Made by a program: the position numbers and the translations under genes. This document shows positions 8,700-16,146 of a stretch of 60,314 nt of DNA, one piece after another. Source of the DNA: an uncultured bacterium (GTDB lineage Bacteria; Actinomycetota; Coriobacteriia; Coriobacteriales; Coriobacteriaceae); contig CAJMMD010000014.1 in NCBI GenBank assembly GCA_905214465.1, positions 1-60,314 of the forward strand, in the 5' to 3' direction. The notes under the pieces were generated by a model. The model searched no databases. It saw nothing but the letters and a program-made list of their open reading frames with translations, and was not told the DNA's origin. The number at the start of each line of letters is the position of its first letter. Position 1 is the first letter of the stretch.

Positions 8700-9140
8700 G
8701 CAAGATCAAGGCGTCGCCCGGGAGGTCGGGCGTTACCGTCAGCCGGCGCCGCGTCTGCCGCATCATGAGGGAGAACGGCCTGGCCGGCGCATACGGCAGG
8801 AAAAGGTTCAAGGTGCACCCCGGGGCGATCAACGAGGCCGACGTGTCGAACGTCGTCGCGCGCGGCTTCGGCGGCAGGGCGCCGTACACCCATATATGCA
8901 GCGACTTGGCCTGCGTGCGCGTCGGGGCGTCGTGGAACTACGTCTGCCTGCTCGTCGACCTCTGCAACGGGGAAATCGTCGGCCACTCCGAAGGATCGAG
9001 GAGGGACGCGCGAGCTCCGAGCCAAGCTCTTGGATTACGTGCACTGGTACAACAACTTCAGGATCCACTCGACGCTGGGCCACATGTCGCCGGTCGAGTT
9101 CAGGGAGGCGGGGCCGTCCCTCCCGGAATCGTCCAAATAA
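8700..9140 (+). mobile_element. Decayed IS3-family transposase (orfB) remnant
   Basis: From about 8715 the plus strand encodes SRRRVCRIMRENGLAG, THICSDLACVRV and WNYVCLLVDLCNGEIVGHS, the start and first DDE-domain strands of IS3 OrfB. In another frame from 9012 it encodes ELRAKLLDYVHWYNNF, then RIHSTLGHMSPVEF, to a TAA at 9140, the OrfB C-terminus. The central catalytic part is deleted and the two pieces are out of frame. No OrfA is present. It abuts truncated mtnN, so this insertion probably disrupted that gene. Confidence 0.8.
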
Positions 9141-9847
9141 GTGTTGCCAATCCATAGCCAATCCAGCCATCATCTTCGCGAAGGCGGACGTCAGGAAAAG
9201 CTCGGCTTGAGCTCGGTCGGACGCGGTCTGTGGGGCATCATTCAGGCTCAGGGGGTCTCCTTGTCTTCTTCGGTCGCAACCTGAATGATAGGGACGGCCC
9301 CTTCTCTCTTTCCCCTTCGTTTTCGACGCGTCACCCTCTCGGCGGGCTTAAGGCCCGCGCTCGCGGGTGCAGGGGCTACGCCCAAACCCCAAAAACGTAA
9401 CGCCGTGCTCGAAGCGTTTCCGGACGTCAGCGTAATCTCAAATCCCGTTCGTCAACTCATGGGCAAGCCACCTGAGACTACTCATTTCTCCTACTGGCAA
9501 TGAAGACCTGCGACCTGCAGTTTTGCAAACTGCTTGAAAGCCACCTGCGTTGATTCACTTCCTATTGCAGCTGGCGGCTTGCACGCGAAAAGGCATTTAA
9601 GTTTCAAAACGGGCGTTTTCGGCGCTATCGAGCCTCCAAAGGCATCCCGTCGCGCCCTTTGGGACAAAAACAAAAACTCAAAGCCCTGAGTTCGAAAATA
9701 GTTTTTGGAGTTGTCCCGACTTTTGTCCCCGAAGCCGACGAAACGCGACAGGGTGTCACCTGGCGGCACTCGATTCGAGACGGCACCGAAAACTGGATGC
9801 AACCGGAATGACAGGACGGCAGAACCGAAGCCATCGAGTGGGGATAG
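9141..9847. other. Non-coding stretch, no gene found
   Basis: About 700 bases between the IS3 remnant and the terminator of the ribosomal operon. Short open frames exist on both strands but have no recognisable motifs, poor ribosome sites and unnatural composition. A short inverted repeat (atcattcagg near 9238, cctgaatgat near 9281) is the only structure I noticed. It is probably decayed DNA at a rearrangement point. Confidence 0.5.
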
Positions 9848-9882
9848 AAAAAGGCCCGGGTGCCGTGGCATCCGGGCCTTTG
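9848..9882 (-). terminator. Terminator after rplX
   Basis: The hairpin aaaggcccgg ... ccgggccttt ends with a T run on the minus strand, 26 bases past the rplX stop. It closes the ribosomal operon before rplE, which normally follows. Confidence 0.8.
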
Positions 9883-9907
9883 CTAGCAACTTGATGTTGC
9901 GGGCAGC

Positions 9908-10213
9908 TTAGAACTTGTGGCCGCACTTCTTGCAGACGCGCAGCTTGTTCTTGCCGTCCTTCTCGTGACCGACGCGGGTAACCTTACCGCACTCGGGGCA
10001 GACGAGATTGACGTTGGAGGCGTCGATGGGAGCCTCCTGCGAAACGATGCCGCCCTGCTGGTTGGCAGCGTTGGGCTTGACGGCCTTCTTGACGACCGAA
10101 ACGCCCTCGACAACGACCTTGTTCTCGGCGGGGAGAGCACGCAGGACAACGCCCTGCTTGCCGCGATCCTTACCAGAGAGAACCTGGACCTTATCGCCCT
10201 TCTTGATATACAT
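9908..10213 (-). CDS. rplX: 50S ribosomal protein L24
   Basis: A 101-residue assembly-initiator protein of the large subunit. It begins MYIKKGDKVQVLSGKDRGKQG (KOW motif, residues 5-25) and ends in a four-cysteine ribbon (CPECGK ... CKKCGHKF), the zinc-type form. It is the last gene of this operon; in most bacteria rplE, rpsN and rpsH follow directly, but here a terminator follows. Confidence 0.95.
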   Translation of the reverse strand: MYIKKGDKVQVLSGKDRGKQGVVLRALPAENKVVVEGVSVVKKAVKPNAANQQGGIVSQEAPIDASNVNLVCPECGKVTRVGHEKDGKNKLRVCKKCGHKF

Positions 10214-10226
10214 ATATCTCCCCTAA

Positions 10227-10595
10227 CTACAGGGTCTCGGGAGCGAGCGAGACGATCTTCATGTACTTCTTGTCACGAAGCTCGCGAGCGACGGGCCCGA
10301 AGATACGGGTGCCGACGGGCGAACCATCGTTGTTGATGACAACGCAGGCGTTCTCATCAAAGCGAATGTAGGAGCCATCCTTGCGGCGGATCTCCTTAAC
10401 GGTGCGAACGACGACGCAACGGACAACGTCCTTCTTCTTGACGTTGGCGCCAGGGGTAGCCTCCTGGACAGCACCGATGAACACATCGCCGATGCCTGCA
10501 TAACGACGCTTGGAACCGCCAAGCACCTTGATGCAGCGAATCTTGCGAGCGCCGGAGTTGTCGGCGACGTTCAGCATGGTTTGCATCTGAATCAT
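10227..10595 (-). CDS. rplN: 50S ribosomal protein L14
   Basis: A 122-residue large-subunit protein at the subunit interface. It starts MIQMQTMLNVADNSGARKIRCIKVLGG, the family signature, and ends KIVSLAPETL. A 118-base gap with possible RNA structure separates it from rpsQ, the classic S10/spc operon boundary. A 13-base gap leads to rplX. Confidence 0.96.
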   Translation of the reverse strand: MIQMQTMLNVADNSGARKIRCIKVLGGSKRRYAGIGDVFIGAVQEATPGANVKKKDVVRCVVVRTVKEIRRKDGSYIRFDENACVVINNDGSPVGTRIFGPVARELRDKKYMKIVSLAPETL

Positions 10596-10713
10596 GGTAG
10601 ATGTTCCTCCGAACTAAGAACCGAAGAGAGGTGCGCAGCCTTTATACGGCCCGTGGTATGCAAGCCAGGCATACGCACATCTTCGGAAACGAACAAGTCG
10701 TAAGAGCGACTGC
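10596..10713 (-). other. Structured rpsQ-rplN intercistronic gap
   Basis: 118 bases in an otherwise tightly packed operon. The minus-strand RNA can pair a GAAGA-TGTGCG segment (near 10670-10680) with CGCAC-TCTTC (near 10625-10637), enclosing TATGC/GCATA pairs. It could be an internal promoter or regulatory leader for rplN-rplX. I see no convincing promoter. Confidence 0.3.
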
Positions 10714-10974
10714 TTATTTAGCGCGCTCGACGACCTCGATGAGGCGCCAACGCTTCATCTTGGACATAGGACGGGTCTCCATAACGCGGACGGTGTCGCC
10801 CACGCCAGCCGTGCACTCCTCGTCGTGAGCGTGCAGCTTCTTGGAGCTGGTCATCATCTTGCCGTACTTGGGGTGACGCTTGCGCTCGGTGATGGTGACA
10901 ACAATGGTCTTGGCACCGGAGACGGAGGTAACGACACCCGTACGGACCTTACGCGAGTTACGCGAATCAGTCAT
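10714..10974 (-). CDS. rpsQ: 30S ribosomal protein S17
   Basis: An 86-residue primary 16S rRNA-binding protein. RKVRTGVVTSVSGAKTIVV at the start and VRVMETRPMSKMKRWRL near the end are the S17 signatures. It follows rpmC by 16 bases in the conserved order rplP-rpmC-rpsQ. Confidence 0.96.
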   Translation of the reverse strand: MTDSRNSRKVRTGVVTSVSGAKTIVVTITERKRHPKYGKMMTSSKKLHAHDEECTAGVGDTVRVMETRPMSKMKRWRLIEVVERAK

Positions 10975-10990
10975 GTTCTCTCCTTAGGTC

Positions 10991-11206
10991 CTACTCGGCG
11001 ACAGCGGACTTCTCCGCTGCGATCTCGCGGGCGCGCTGCTCCGTGAGGACGCGAGCGATGTCCTTCTTCACGGTGTTGACGCGAGCGGTGTTGTCCAGCT
11101 GGCTGGTGGCCATCTGGAAACGAAGGTTAAAGAGCTCGGCGCGCATTTCCTTCAGCTTCTCAACGAGCTGAGCGTCCGAGAGCTCACGAATCTCTGCGGG
11201 CTTCAT
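10991..11206 (-). CDS. rpmC: 50S ribosomal protein L29
   Basis: A 71-residue protein near the peptide exit tunnel. It starts MKPAEIRELSDAQLVEKLKE and contains LFNLRFQMATSQLDN, the L29 motif. The ATG overlaps the rplP stop codon, indicating translational coupling. Confidence 0.96.
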   Translation of the reverse strand: MKPAEIRELSDAQLVEKLKEMRAELFNLRFQMATSQLDNTARVNTVKKDIARVLTEQRAREIAAEKSAVAE

Positions 11207-11709
11207 TAGTTCTCCTCCTTGGCGGCGGCGGCGTCCTCAGCAGCCCACTTGGCCTCGAGAGCGGCCTCCTCAGCCATCTCCTTCTCGATGCGCTGCTCAG
11301 CGTTCTTGGCAGCAACAATCTTGGTCTTGATGGGAAGCTTGTGCTGTGCAAGACGCAGAGCCTCGCGAGCGACCTCCTCGGGCACGCCCTTGACCTCGAA
11401 CATGATGCGGCCGGGCTTGACGACGGCCACCCACTCCTCGGGGTTACCCTTACCAGAACCCATGCGAGTCTCGGCAGGCTTCTTGGTGATGGGCTTATCG
11501 GGGAAGATCGTGATGTAGACACGACCGCCACGCTTCATGTAGCGGGTCATGGCAATACGAGCGGCCTCGATCTGACGGTTGGTGATCCAATGGGCCTCGA
11601 GAGCCTGGATACCAAACTCGCCGAAATGCAGCTCGGTATTACCCTTGGCCTGGCCCTTCATGGAGCCACGCTGCACCTTGCGGTGAAGAATACGCTTAGG
11701 GGCAAGCAC
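11206..11709 (-). CDS. rplP: 50S ribosomal protein L16 with C-terminal extension
   Basis: A 167-residue protein of the A-site and central protuberance region. It starts MLAPKRILHRKVQRGSMKG; the core ends at KLPIKTKIV, where typical L16 (about 137 residues) stops. About 30 more residues follow, rich in Ala and Glu and predicted helical. The start codon overlaps the rpsC stop. The extension would project from the normal C-terminus; its role is unknown. Confidence 0.95.
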   Translation of the reverse strand: MLAPKRILHRKVQRGSMKGQAKGNTELHFGEFGIQALEAHWITNRQIEAARIAMTRYMKRGGRVYITIFPDKPITKKPAETRMGSGKGNPEEWVAVVKPGRIMFEVKGVPEEVAREALRLAQHKLPIKTKIVAAKNAEQRIEKEMAEEAALEAKWAAEDAAAAKEEN

Positions 11710-12419
11710 TACTGACCCCTCCTCTCGGAGTTACGACGACGAGGACGGGAAGAGCCCTCGAGTGCAGGGTTGGGAACAGGCTGGCCCGGGAGCTTCTCGC
11801 CCAGGTAGATCCAGACCTTCACGCCGCAAGCGCCCATGGTGGTGCTGGCGACAGCCGTGCCGTAGTCGATCTTGGCACGGAGGGTGTGCAGAGGCACGCG
11901 ACCCTCGCGGTACCACTCACGACGGCCCATCTCGGCACCGCCGAGACGACCGGAGCACTGGATACGGATGCCCTTAGCGCCGGCCTTGCGGGCAGACTGG
12001 ACAGCCTTGCGCATAGCGCGACGGAAGGCAACGCGGCCCTCGAGCTGCTCGGCGATAGACTGAGCAACGAGGTTGGCGTCGAGCTCGGGGCGCTTGATCT
12101 CGACAACGTCGACGGAGAGCTGGCCCTTGGAGACGCCAGCGACCTTCTCGAGCTCGATGCGGAGGGCATCGATCTCGGCACCCTTCTTACCGATGACAAC
12201 GCCGGGGCGAGCGGTGAGGATGATGACCTTCACCTTGTCGCCAGCGCGCTCGATCTCGACGCGGGAGACAGCTGCGCGGGAAAGACGCTTCTCGAGGTAC
12301 TTGCGGATCTCGAGATCGTTACCGAGGGTCTTAGCGTAATCCTTCTCTGCGAACCAGCGGGAGCGCCAGTTCTCGGTGATGCCAAGACGGAAGCCGGTGG
12401 GGTAGACTTTCTGACCCAT
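11709..12419 (-). CDS. rpsC: 30S ribosomal protein S3
   Basis: A 236-residue protein at the mRNA entry channel. MGQKVYPTGFRLGITENWRS opens the chain, followed by the KH-domain loop VVIGKKGAEID (about 75-85) and the C-terminal RREWYREGRVPLHTLRA motif. The end is basic. Gene order rplV-rpsC-rplP is canonical. Confidence 0.97.
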   Translation of the reverse strand: MGQKVYPTGFRLGITENWRSRWFAEKDYAKTLGNDLEIRKYLEKRLSRAAVSRVEIERAGDKVKVIILTARPGVVIGKKGAEIDALRIELEKVAGVSKGQLSVDVVEIKRPELDANLVAQSIAEQLEGRVAFRRAMRKAVQSARKAGAKGIRIQCSGRLGGAEMGRREWYREGRVPLHTLRAKIDYGTAVASTTMGACGVKVWIYLGEKLPGQPVPNPALEGSSRPRRRNSERRGQ

Positions 12420-12425
12420 ACAGCT

Positions 12426-12797
12426 TTACGCCTCCTTTCGAGGAGCAACGACGACGGTGATGTGGGAAGTACGCTTCAGAATGCGAGAAGCGGAACCCTT
12501 GGCGCGGGGACGGATGCGCTTAAGCGTCGGACCCTCGTCAACATAGGCAGCGGCGACAACCAGGTTGTCGGCACGCAGACCGTTGTTGTTCTCGGCGTTC
12601 GCAACGGCGGAACGGAGAACCTTCTCGACATCCACGGCGACGGCGCGGTCGCAGAAGTGGAGGATGTCGAAGGCCTGAGCGACAGGCTTGCGGCGGATCA
12701 GATCGACCACCAGGCGGGCCTTGCTGGGGGAAACACGCACGTACTTAGCGACGGCGCGAACCTCGGTGGCCTCAGTTTCAATAGACTTAGTTGCCAT
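12426..12797 (-). CDS. rplV: 50S ribosomal protein L22
   Basis: A 123-residue exit-tunnel protein. VRAVAKYVRVSPSKARLVVD near the start and the C-terminal loop PRAKGSASRILKRTSHITVV are the L22 signatures; that loop lines the tunnel and is a known macrolide-resistance site. It lies directly between rpsS and rpsC. Confidence 0.97.
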   Translation of the reverse strand: MATKSIETEATEVRAVAKYVRVSPSKARLVVDLIRRKPVAQAFDILHFCDRAVAVDVEKVLRSAVANAENNNGLRADNLVVAAAYVDEGPTLKRIRPRAKGSASRILKRTSHITVVVAPRKEA

Positions 12798-12811
12798 TTA
12801 CGGTTAACCCC

Positions 12812-13072
12812 CTATTTGGCCTTGTGGCCACGGAACGTACGAGTCGGCGCGAACTCGCCGAGCTTGTGACCAACCATGGACTCGGTAACATACACGGGCA
12901 CATGCTTGCGGCCGTCGTGGACGGCGATGGTGTGACCAACCATCTCGGGGAAGATGGTGGACGCGCGGGACCAGGTCTTCACGACGTCCTTCTTGCCAGC
13001 CTCGTTCATCGCGGTGATACGCGAGAGAAGGCGAGTCTCCACGAACGGGCCCTTTTTGAGACTTCTGCTCAT
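12812..13072 (-). CDS. rpsS: 30S ribosomal protein S19
   Basis: An 86-residue small-subunit head protein, MSRSLKKGPFVETRLL to FAPTRTFRGHKAK. The motif TWSRASTIFPEMVGHTIAVH is diagnostic. It follows rplB by 32 bases. Confidence 0.97.
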   Translation of the reverse strand: MSRSLKKGPFVETRLLSRITAMNEAGKKDVVKTWSRASTIFPEMVGHTIAVHDGRKHVPVYVTESMVGHKLGEFAPTRTFRGHKAK

Positions 13073-13104
13073 AAGTGCTTTCTCCTAAAACTCGGTATCC
13101 GAAA

Positions 13105-13935
13105 TTACTTCTTACGGCGACGAATGATGTGCTGGTTCGAGACCTTCTTCTTCTTGCGCGTACGAAGGCCCTTCGTCGGCTTACCCCAGGGGGTAACAGA
13201 GGGACGACCAGAGGTGTGGTTCTTGCCCTCGCCACCGCCGTGCGGGTGGTCGACAGGGTTCATGACGGTACCGCGGACGGTCGGGCGCACGTTCATGTGA
13301 CGCTTACGGCCGGCCTTGCCGATGACGATGTTGGCGTGATCGGCGTTGCCGACCTCACCGACGGTGGCGCGGCAGGTAACGAGGATGCGGCGCATCTCGG
13401 AGGAAGGCATACGGACGATAGCGTACTTGCCCTCCTTACCCATCAGCTGGCAGGAATTACCGGCGGAACGGGCGATAGCAGCGCCCTTGCCCGGCTGGAA
13501 CTCGACGGCGTGAATGAGCGTACCGACGGGGATATCGGCGAGGGGCAGAGCGTTGCCCGGCTTGATGTCGGCGTCAGAACCGGACATGATGGTCTGACCG
13601 ACCTCGAGGCCCTTGGGGGCCAGGATGTAGCGCTTCTCACCGTCAGCGTAGTGCAGCAGAGCGATACGAGCGGAACGGTTCGGATCGTACTCGATCGTGG
13701 CAACCTTGGCGGGCACGCCGTCCTTGTTGCGCTTGAAGTCGATCACGCGGTAACGACGCTTCACGCCGCCGCCCTGGTGGCGGGTGGTGATGCGGCCGTT
13801 GTTGTTACGACCGGCCTTCTTGGGCAGGGGCTCGAGAAGAGACTTCTCGGGCTTGGTGCAGGTGATCTCGGAGAAATCGGAGATCGTCTGCCAACGCCTA
13901 CCAGCGGAGGTCGGCTTAAGGTGCTTTACAGCCAT
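13105..13935 (-). CDS. rplB: 50S ribosomal protein L2
   Basis: A 276-residue protein essential for peptidyl transfer and subunit joining. I start at the ATG at 13935 (MAVKHLKPTSAGRRW, after gaaaggg); an in-frame extension to 14010 is not conserved in the family. The C-terminal VMNPVDHPHGGGEG loop, which contains the conserved functional His, is present, as is KNNNGR-like NNNGRITTRHQGGG near residues 45-58. A long structured gap precedes it. Confidence 0.96.
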   Translation of the reverse strand: MAVKHLKPTSAGRRWQTISDFSEITCTKPEKSLLEPLPKKAGRNNNGRITTRHQGGGVKRRYRVIDFKRNKDGVPAKVATIEYDPNRSARIALLHYADGEKRYILAPKGLEVGQTIMSGSDADIKPGNALPLADIPVGTLIHAVEFQPGKGAAIARSAGNSCQLMGKEGKYAIVRMPSSEMRRILVTCRATVGEVGNADHANIVIGKAGRKRHMNVRPTVRGTVMNPVDHPHGGGEGKNHTSGRPSVTPWGKPTKGLRTRKKKKVSNQHIIRRRKK

Positions 13936-13965
13936 TACAATCCCTTTCAATAGGAATCCGTTAGC

Positions 13966-14096
13966 CATCGCAGACAGGGATTCGAGGTTCTGCCTCGGGT
14001 GCGATGACACCGGACGTATACACGGTTCCGGGCGTGTCCATTTTATACGCCCGGAACCTTGAGCTCTCGCCTCCCCTATTTGGGAGGCATGAGCTC
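13966..14096 (-). promoter_or_regulatory. Three stacked hairpins before rplB
   Basis: The 179-base rplW-rplB gap holds three inverted repeats: 14061-14096 (gagctc and gcctccc arms), 14024-14058 (a 12-bp arm, ggttccgggcgt) and 13966-14006 (catcgca arms with an inner cgagg/cctcg). None has a U run, so they look like regulatory or processing structures rather than terminators. Confidence 0.45.
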
Positions 14097-14114
14097 ACTC
14101 AACAGCAGCGAGTC

Positions 14115-14402
14115 TTAGGCCTGGTTGCCAAAGACCTCGATGGTGTCGCCCTCAGCCAGCGTAACGATGGCCTTCTTCCAAGAACGGGTCTTGCCGGCGA
14201 CATAGCGCACGCGCTTGGTCTTGGGCTTGACCGTCAGGGTGTTCACGCGAACGACCTTGACGCCGAAGATCTCCTCGACAGCGTCCTTGATCTGATACTT
14301 GTTAGCATCCTTGGCGACCTCGAACGTGTACTTGTTCAGCTCCATGCCGGAGAAGGAACGCTCGGACACGATCGGACGGATGATGATCTCGTGGGCGGTC
14401 AT
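14115..14402 (-). CDS. rplW: 50S ribosomal protein L23
   Basis: A 95-residue exit-site protein that docks signal recognition particle and trigger factor. Starts MTAHEIIIRPIVSERSF; FEVAKDANKYQIKDAVEEIF and the VNTLTVKPKTKR loop are typical. The ATG directly abuts the rplD stop. Confidence 0.96.
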   Translation of the reverse strand: MTAHEIIIRPIVSERSFSGMELNKYTFEVAKDANKYQIKDAVEEIFGVKVVRVNTLTVKPKTKRVRYVAGKTRSWKKAIVTLAEGDTIEVFGNQA

Positions 14403-15029
14403 TTATGCAAGCACCTCCCCGAAGTGAGCGGCGATGTCGGCGGGCATCAGCACAGCGTTGTTGTTGACGAGATCGTAGGTGTTGGCCTCGTCGGCAGTGA
14501 TGATGAACGTCTTGGGAATGTTGCGGAACGACAGGTAGGCGTTGACGTCCTCATCGCGAACGATGATGGTCAGACGCTTACCCTCAAGGCCGAGAGCCTT
14601 GAGCATGGCGACGGCAGCCTTGGTGGAAGGCTTCTCGAAGCCGTAGTCGTCGACGAGCACGAGCTCGCCATCGGCCAGCTTGGCGGACAGCGCGGAGCGC
14701 ATAGCCAGCTTGACCTCCTTGTTGTTCATACGCTTAGCGTAGGAACGGGGCTTGGGGGCGAAGACAACGCCACCGTGACGCCACTGGGCAGCACGGATGG
14801 AACCCTGGCGGGCACGGCCGGTGCCCTTCTGACGCCAAGGCTTCTTGCCGCCACCGGAAACCTCAGAGCGACCCTTAGCAGACTGGGTGCCCTGACGCCA
14901 AGAGGCCATCTGGCACTTGACGATGTGGTGCATAACGTGGATGTTCGGCTCGATGCCGTACACCTCAGCGGCGAGCTCGGTCTCGGCGACCTTCTTGCCC
15001 TCGCTGTTCTTTACTTCAAACTTTGCCAT
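14403..15029 (-). CDS. rplD: 50S ribosomal protein L4
   Basis: A 208-residue protein with a tunnel-lining loop, GGGKKPWRQKGTGRARQGS (about 62-80). In E. coli L4 represses its own S10 operon. Here the operon begins at rplC instead of rpsJ, so any such control would have to act on the rplC leader. It follows rplC by 46 bases. Confidence 0.97.
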   Translation of the reverse strand: MAKFEVKNSEGKKVAETELAAEVYGIEPNIHVMHHIVKCQMASWRQGTQSAKGRSEVSGGGKKPWRQKGTGRARQGSIRAAQWRHGGVVFAPKPRSYAKRMNNKEVKLAMRSALSAKLADGELVLVDDYGFEKPSTKAAVAMLKALGLEGKRLTIIVRDEDVNAYLSFRNIPKTFIITADEANTYDLVNNNAVLMPADIAAHFGEVLA

Positions 15030-15075
15030 TTAAGTGTTCTCCTTGGTATGACGCTGGGCTAAATGGGCTGGGCCC

Positions 15076-15696
15076 TTAGGCCATACGGATGGCGACGAGA
15101 CCATTCTTGGCACCCGGGACAGCGCCCTTGACCAAGATGAGGTTCTGCTCGGCATCGATGCGGACAACGGAAAGGTTCTTGACGGTAACGCGCTCGTTAC
15201 CCATGTGACCGGCCATCTTGACGCCCTTGAGGACGCGCGCAGGATAGGCGCACTGACCGATAGAACCGGGGTGACGCTGGAAGTGAGAACCATGCGTCAT
15301 AGGACCGCGGCGCTGACCCCAGCGCTTGATGCGACCCTGGAAGCCCTTACCCTTGGAGGTACCGATGACGTCGACCTTCTCGACATCAGCGAAATCAGCG
15401 ACGGTGACGACCTCGCCGACCTTGTGCTCCTCGCCGTTCTCGACGCGGACCTCACGAAGGAAGCGGACAGGCTCGACGCCGGCCTTGGCGAAGTGACCAG
15501 CCATGGGCTTGTTCACGTTCTTGGCCTTGATGTCGCCGAAACCAATCTGGACGGCGTCATAGCCGTCAGTTGCCTGAGTTTTAACCTGCGAGACAGCGCA
15601 GGGGCCAGCCTGGATGACCGTGACGGGAACGACGTTATCGTTCTCGTCCCAAACCTGGGTCATGCCAATCTTGCGGCCGAGAATCATGCTGATCAA
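15076..15696 (-). CDS. rplC: 50S ribosomal protein L3
   Basis: A 206-residue early assembly protein with KGKGFQGRIKRWGQRRGPMTHGS, the L3 centre-reaching loop. Reading from a TTG at 15696 gives MISMILGRKIGMTQVW, which matches homologues that begin MINxILG; an ATG at 15687 is the alternative and would remove three residues. Neither has a strong ribosome site. It is the first gene of its operon because rpsJ, its usual leader gene, sits 14 kb away behind fusA. Confidence 0.95.
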   Translation of the reverse strand: MISMILGRKIGMTQVWDENDNVVPVTVIQAGPCAVSQVKTQATDGYDAVQIGFGDIKAKNVNKPMAGHFAKAGVEPVRFLREVRVENGEEHKVGEVVTVADFADVEKVDVIGTSKGKGFQGRIKRWGQRRGPMTHGSHFQRHPGSIGQCAYPARVLKGVKMAGHMGNERVTVKNLSVVRIDAEQNLILVKGAVPGAKNGLVAIRMA

Positions 15697-15716
15697 GATA
15701 TGATCCCAACTCTCGC

Positions 15717-15768
15717 GTGGTCTTGGGACAATGCGTACACCACCGAGCGTACGCCCCTAGAGGACCAC
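15717..15768 (-). promoter_or_regulatory. Structured rplC leader hairpin
   Basis: On the minus strand, GTGGTC (from 15768) pairs with GACCAC (to 15717), enclosing GCGTAC/GTACGC. The hairpin ends about 20 bases before the start codon, where a translational repressor site would be expected. The bound protein, if any, is unknown; L4 is a candidate by analogy. Confidence 0.4.
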
Positions 15769-15879
15769 TACTTACACGACGTGCTCCCCAGCCTTGTATT
15801 TCGCCCGGACTACCTGACAACCCTATTAAGCAGGCATTTTGTCCAGCCAGAATACTCCCCTGGTTACACACAGCTGTTT

Positions 15880-15885
15880 AGTATA
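15880..15885 (-). promoter_or_regulatory. Possible -10 box for rplC operon
   Basis: Reads TATACT on the minus strand, preceded by GTG. A weak -35 is possible near 15903-15908. It would give a leader of about 175 bases containing the hairpin above. Confidence 0.4.
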
Positions 15886-15957
15886 CACGGCTGCGGGCGT
15901 ATCCATCGAGATTCATATTTCACTCACATTGTTTACGCAGGTAAAGTGCGTGGATGG

Positions 15958-16108
15958 CTCCCGAGCACGGCGGAGGGCCGGAGAAATATATTAAGGTCCC
16001 TGCTCTACAGTCCTGCGCAAGACGGAGAGCACATTAAGTGCTCTCCTTTGCGTGCGGAACTCGCGATGACCTTAATATATTTCTCCGGCCCTCCGCCGTG
16101 CTCGGGAG
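15958..16108. repeat. Long palindrome A1 upstream of rplC
   Basis: Two 41-base arms (15958-15998 and 16068-16108) are exact reverse complements. They enclose a 69-base core (15999-16067) that matches the core of A2 at 33272-33340 in 65 of 69 positions. The core itself folds around agcacattaagtgct. The arms share no sequence with A2's arms. It lies 72 bases beyond the candidate rplC -10 and 38 bases after the histidine phosphatase stop. Confidence 0.85.
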
Positions 16109-16146
16109 ACGACACGTTGATGTCTGCTTAACTCTGCTCGCTCAGG

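Noticed and set aside
9285..9503. A 72-codon plus-strand frame after the IS3 remnant
   Set aside because: No motif, no good ribosome site, and composition unlike the neighbouring genes.
9491..9889. A 132-codon minus-strand frame before rplX
   Set aside because: It overlaps the rplX terminator, has no ribosome site or recognisable motif, and reads like translated intergenic repeat.
15958..16108. Palindrome A1 as an ordinary intrinsic terminator of the histidine phosphatase gene
   Set aside because: The stem has no U run after it on either strand and has a conserved internal core shared with two other loci. A terminating effect is still possible but does not explain the core.
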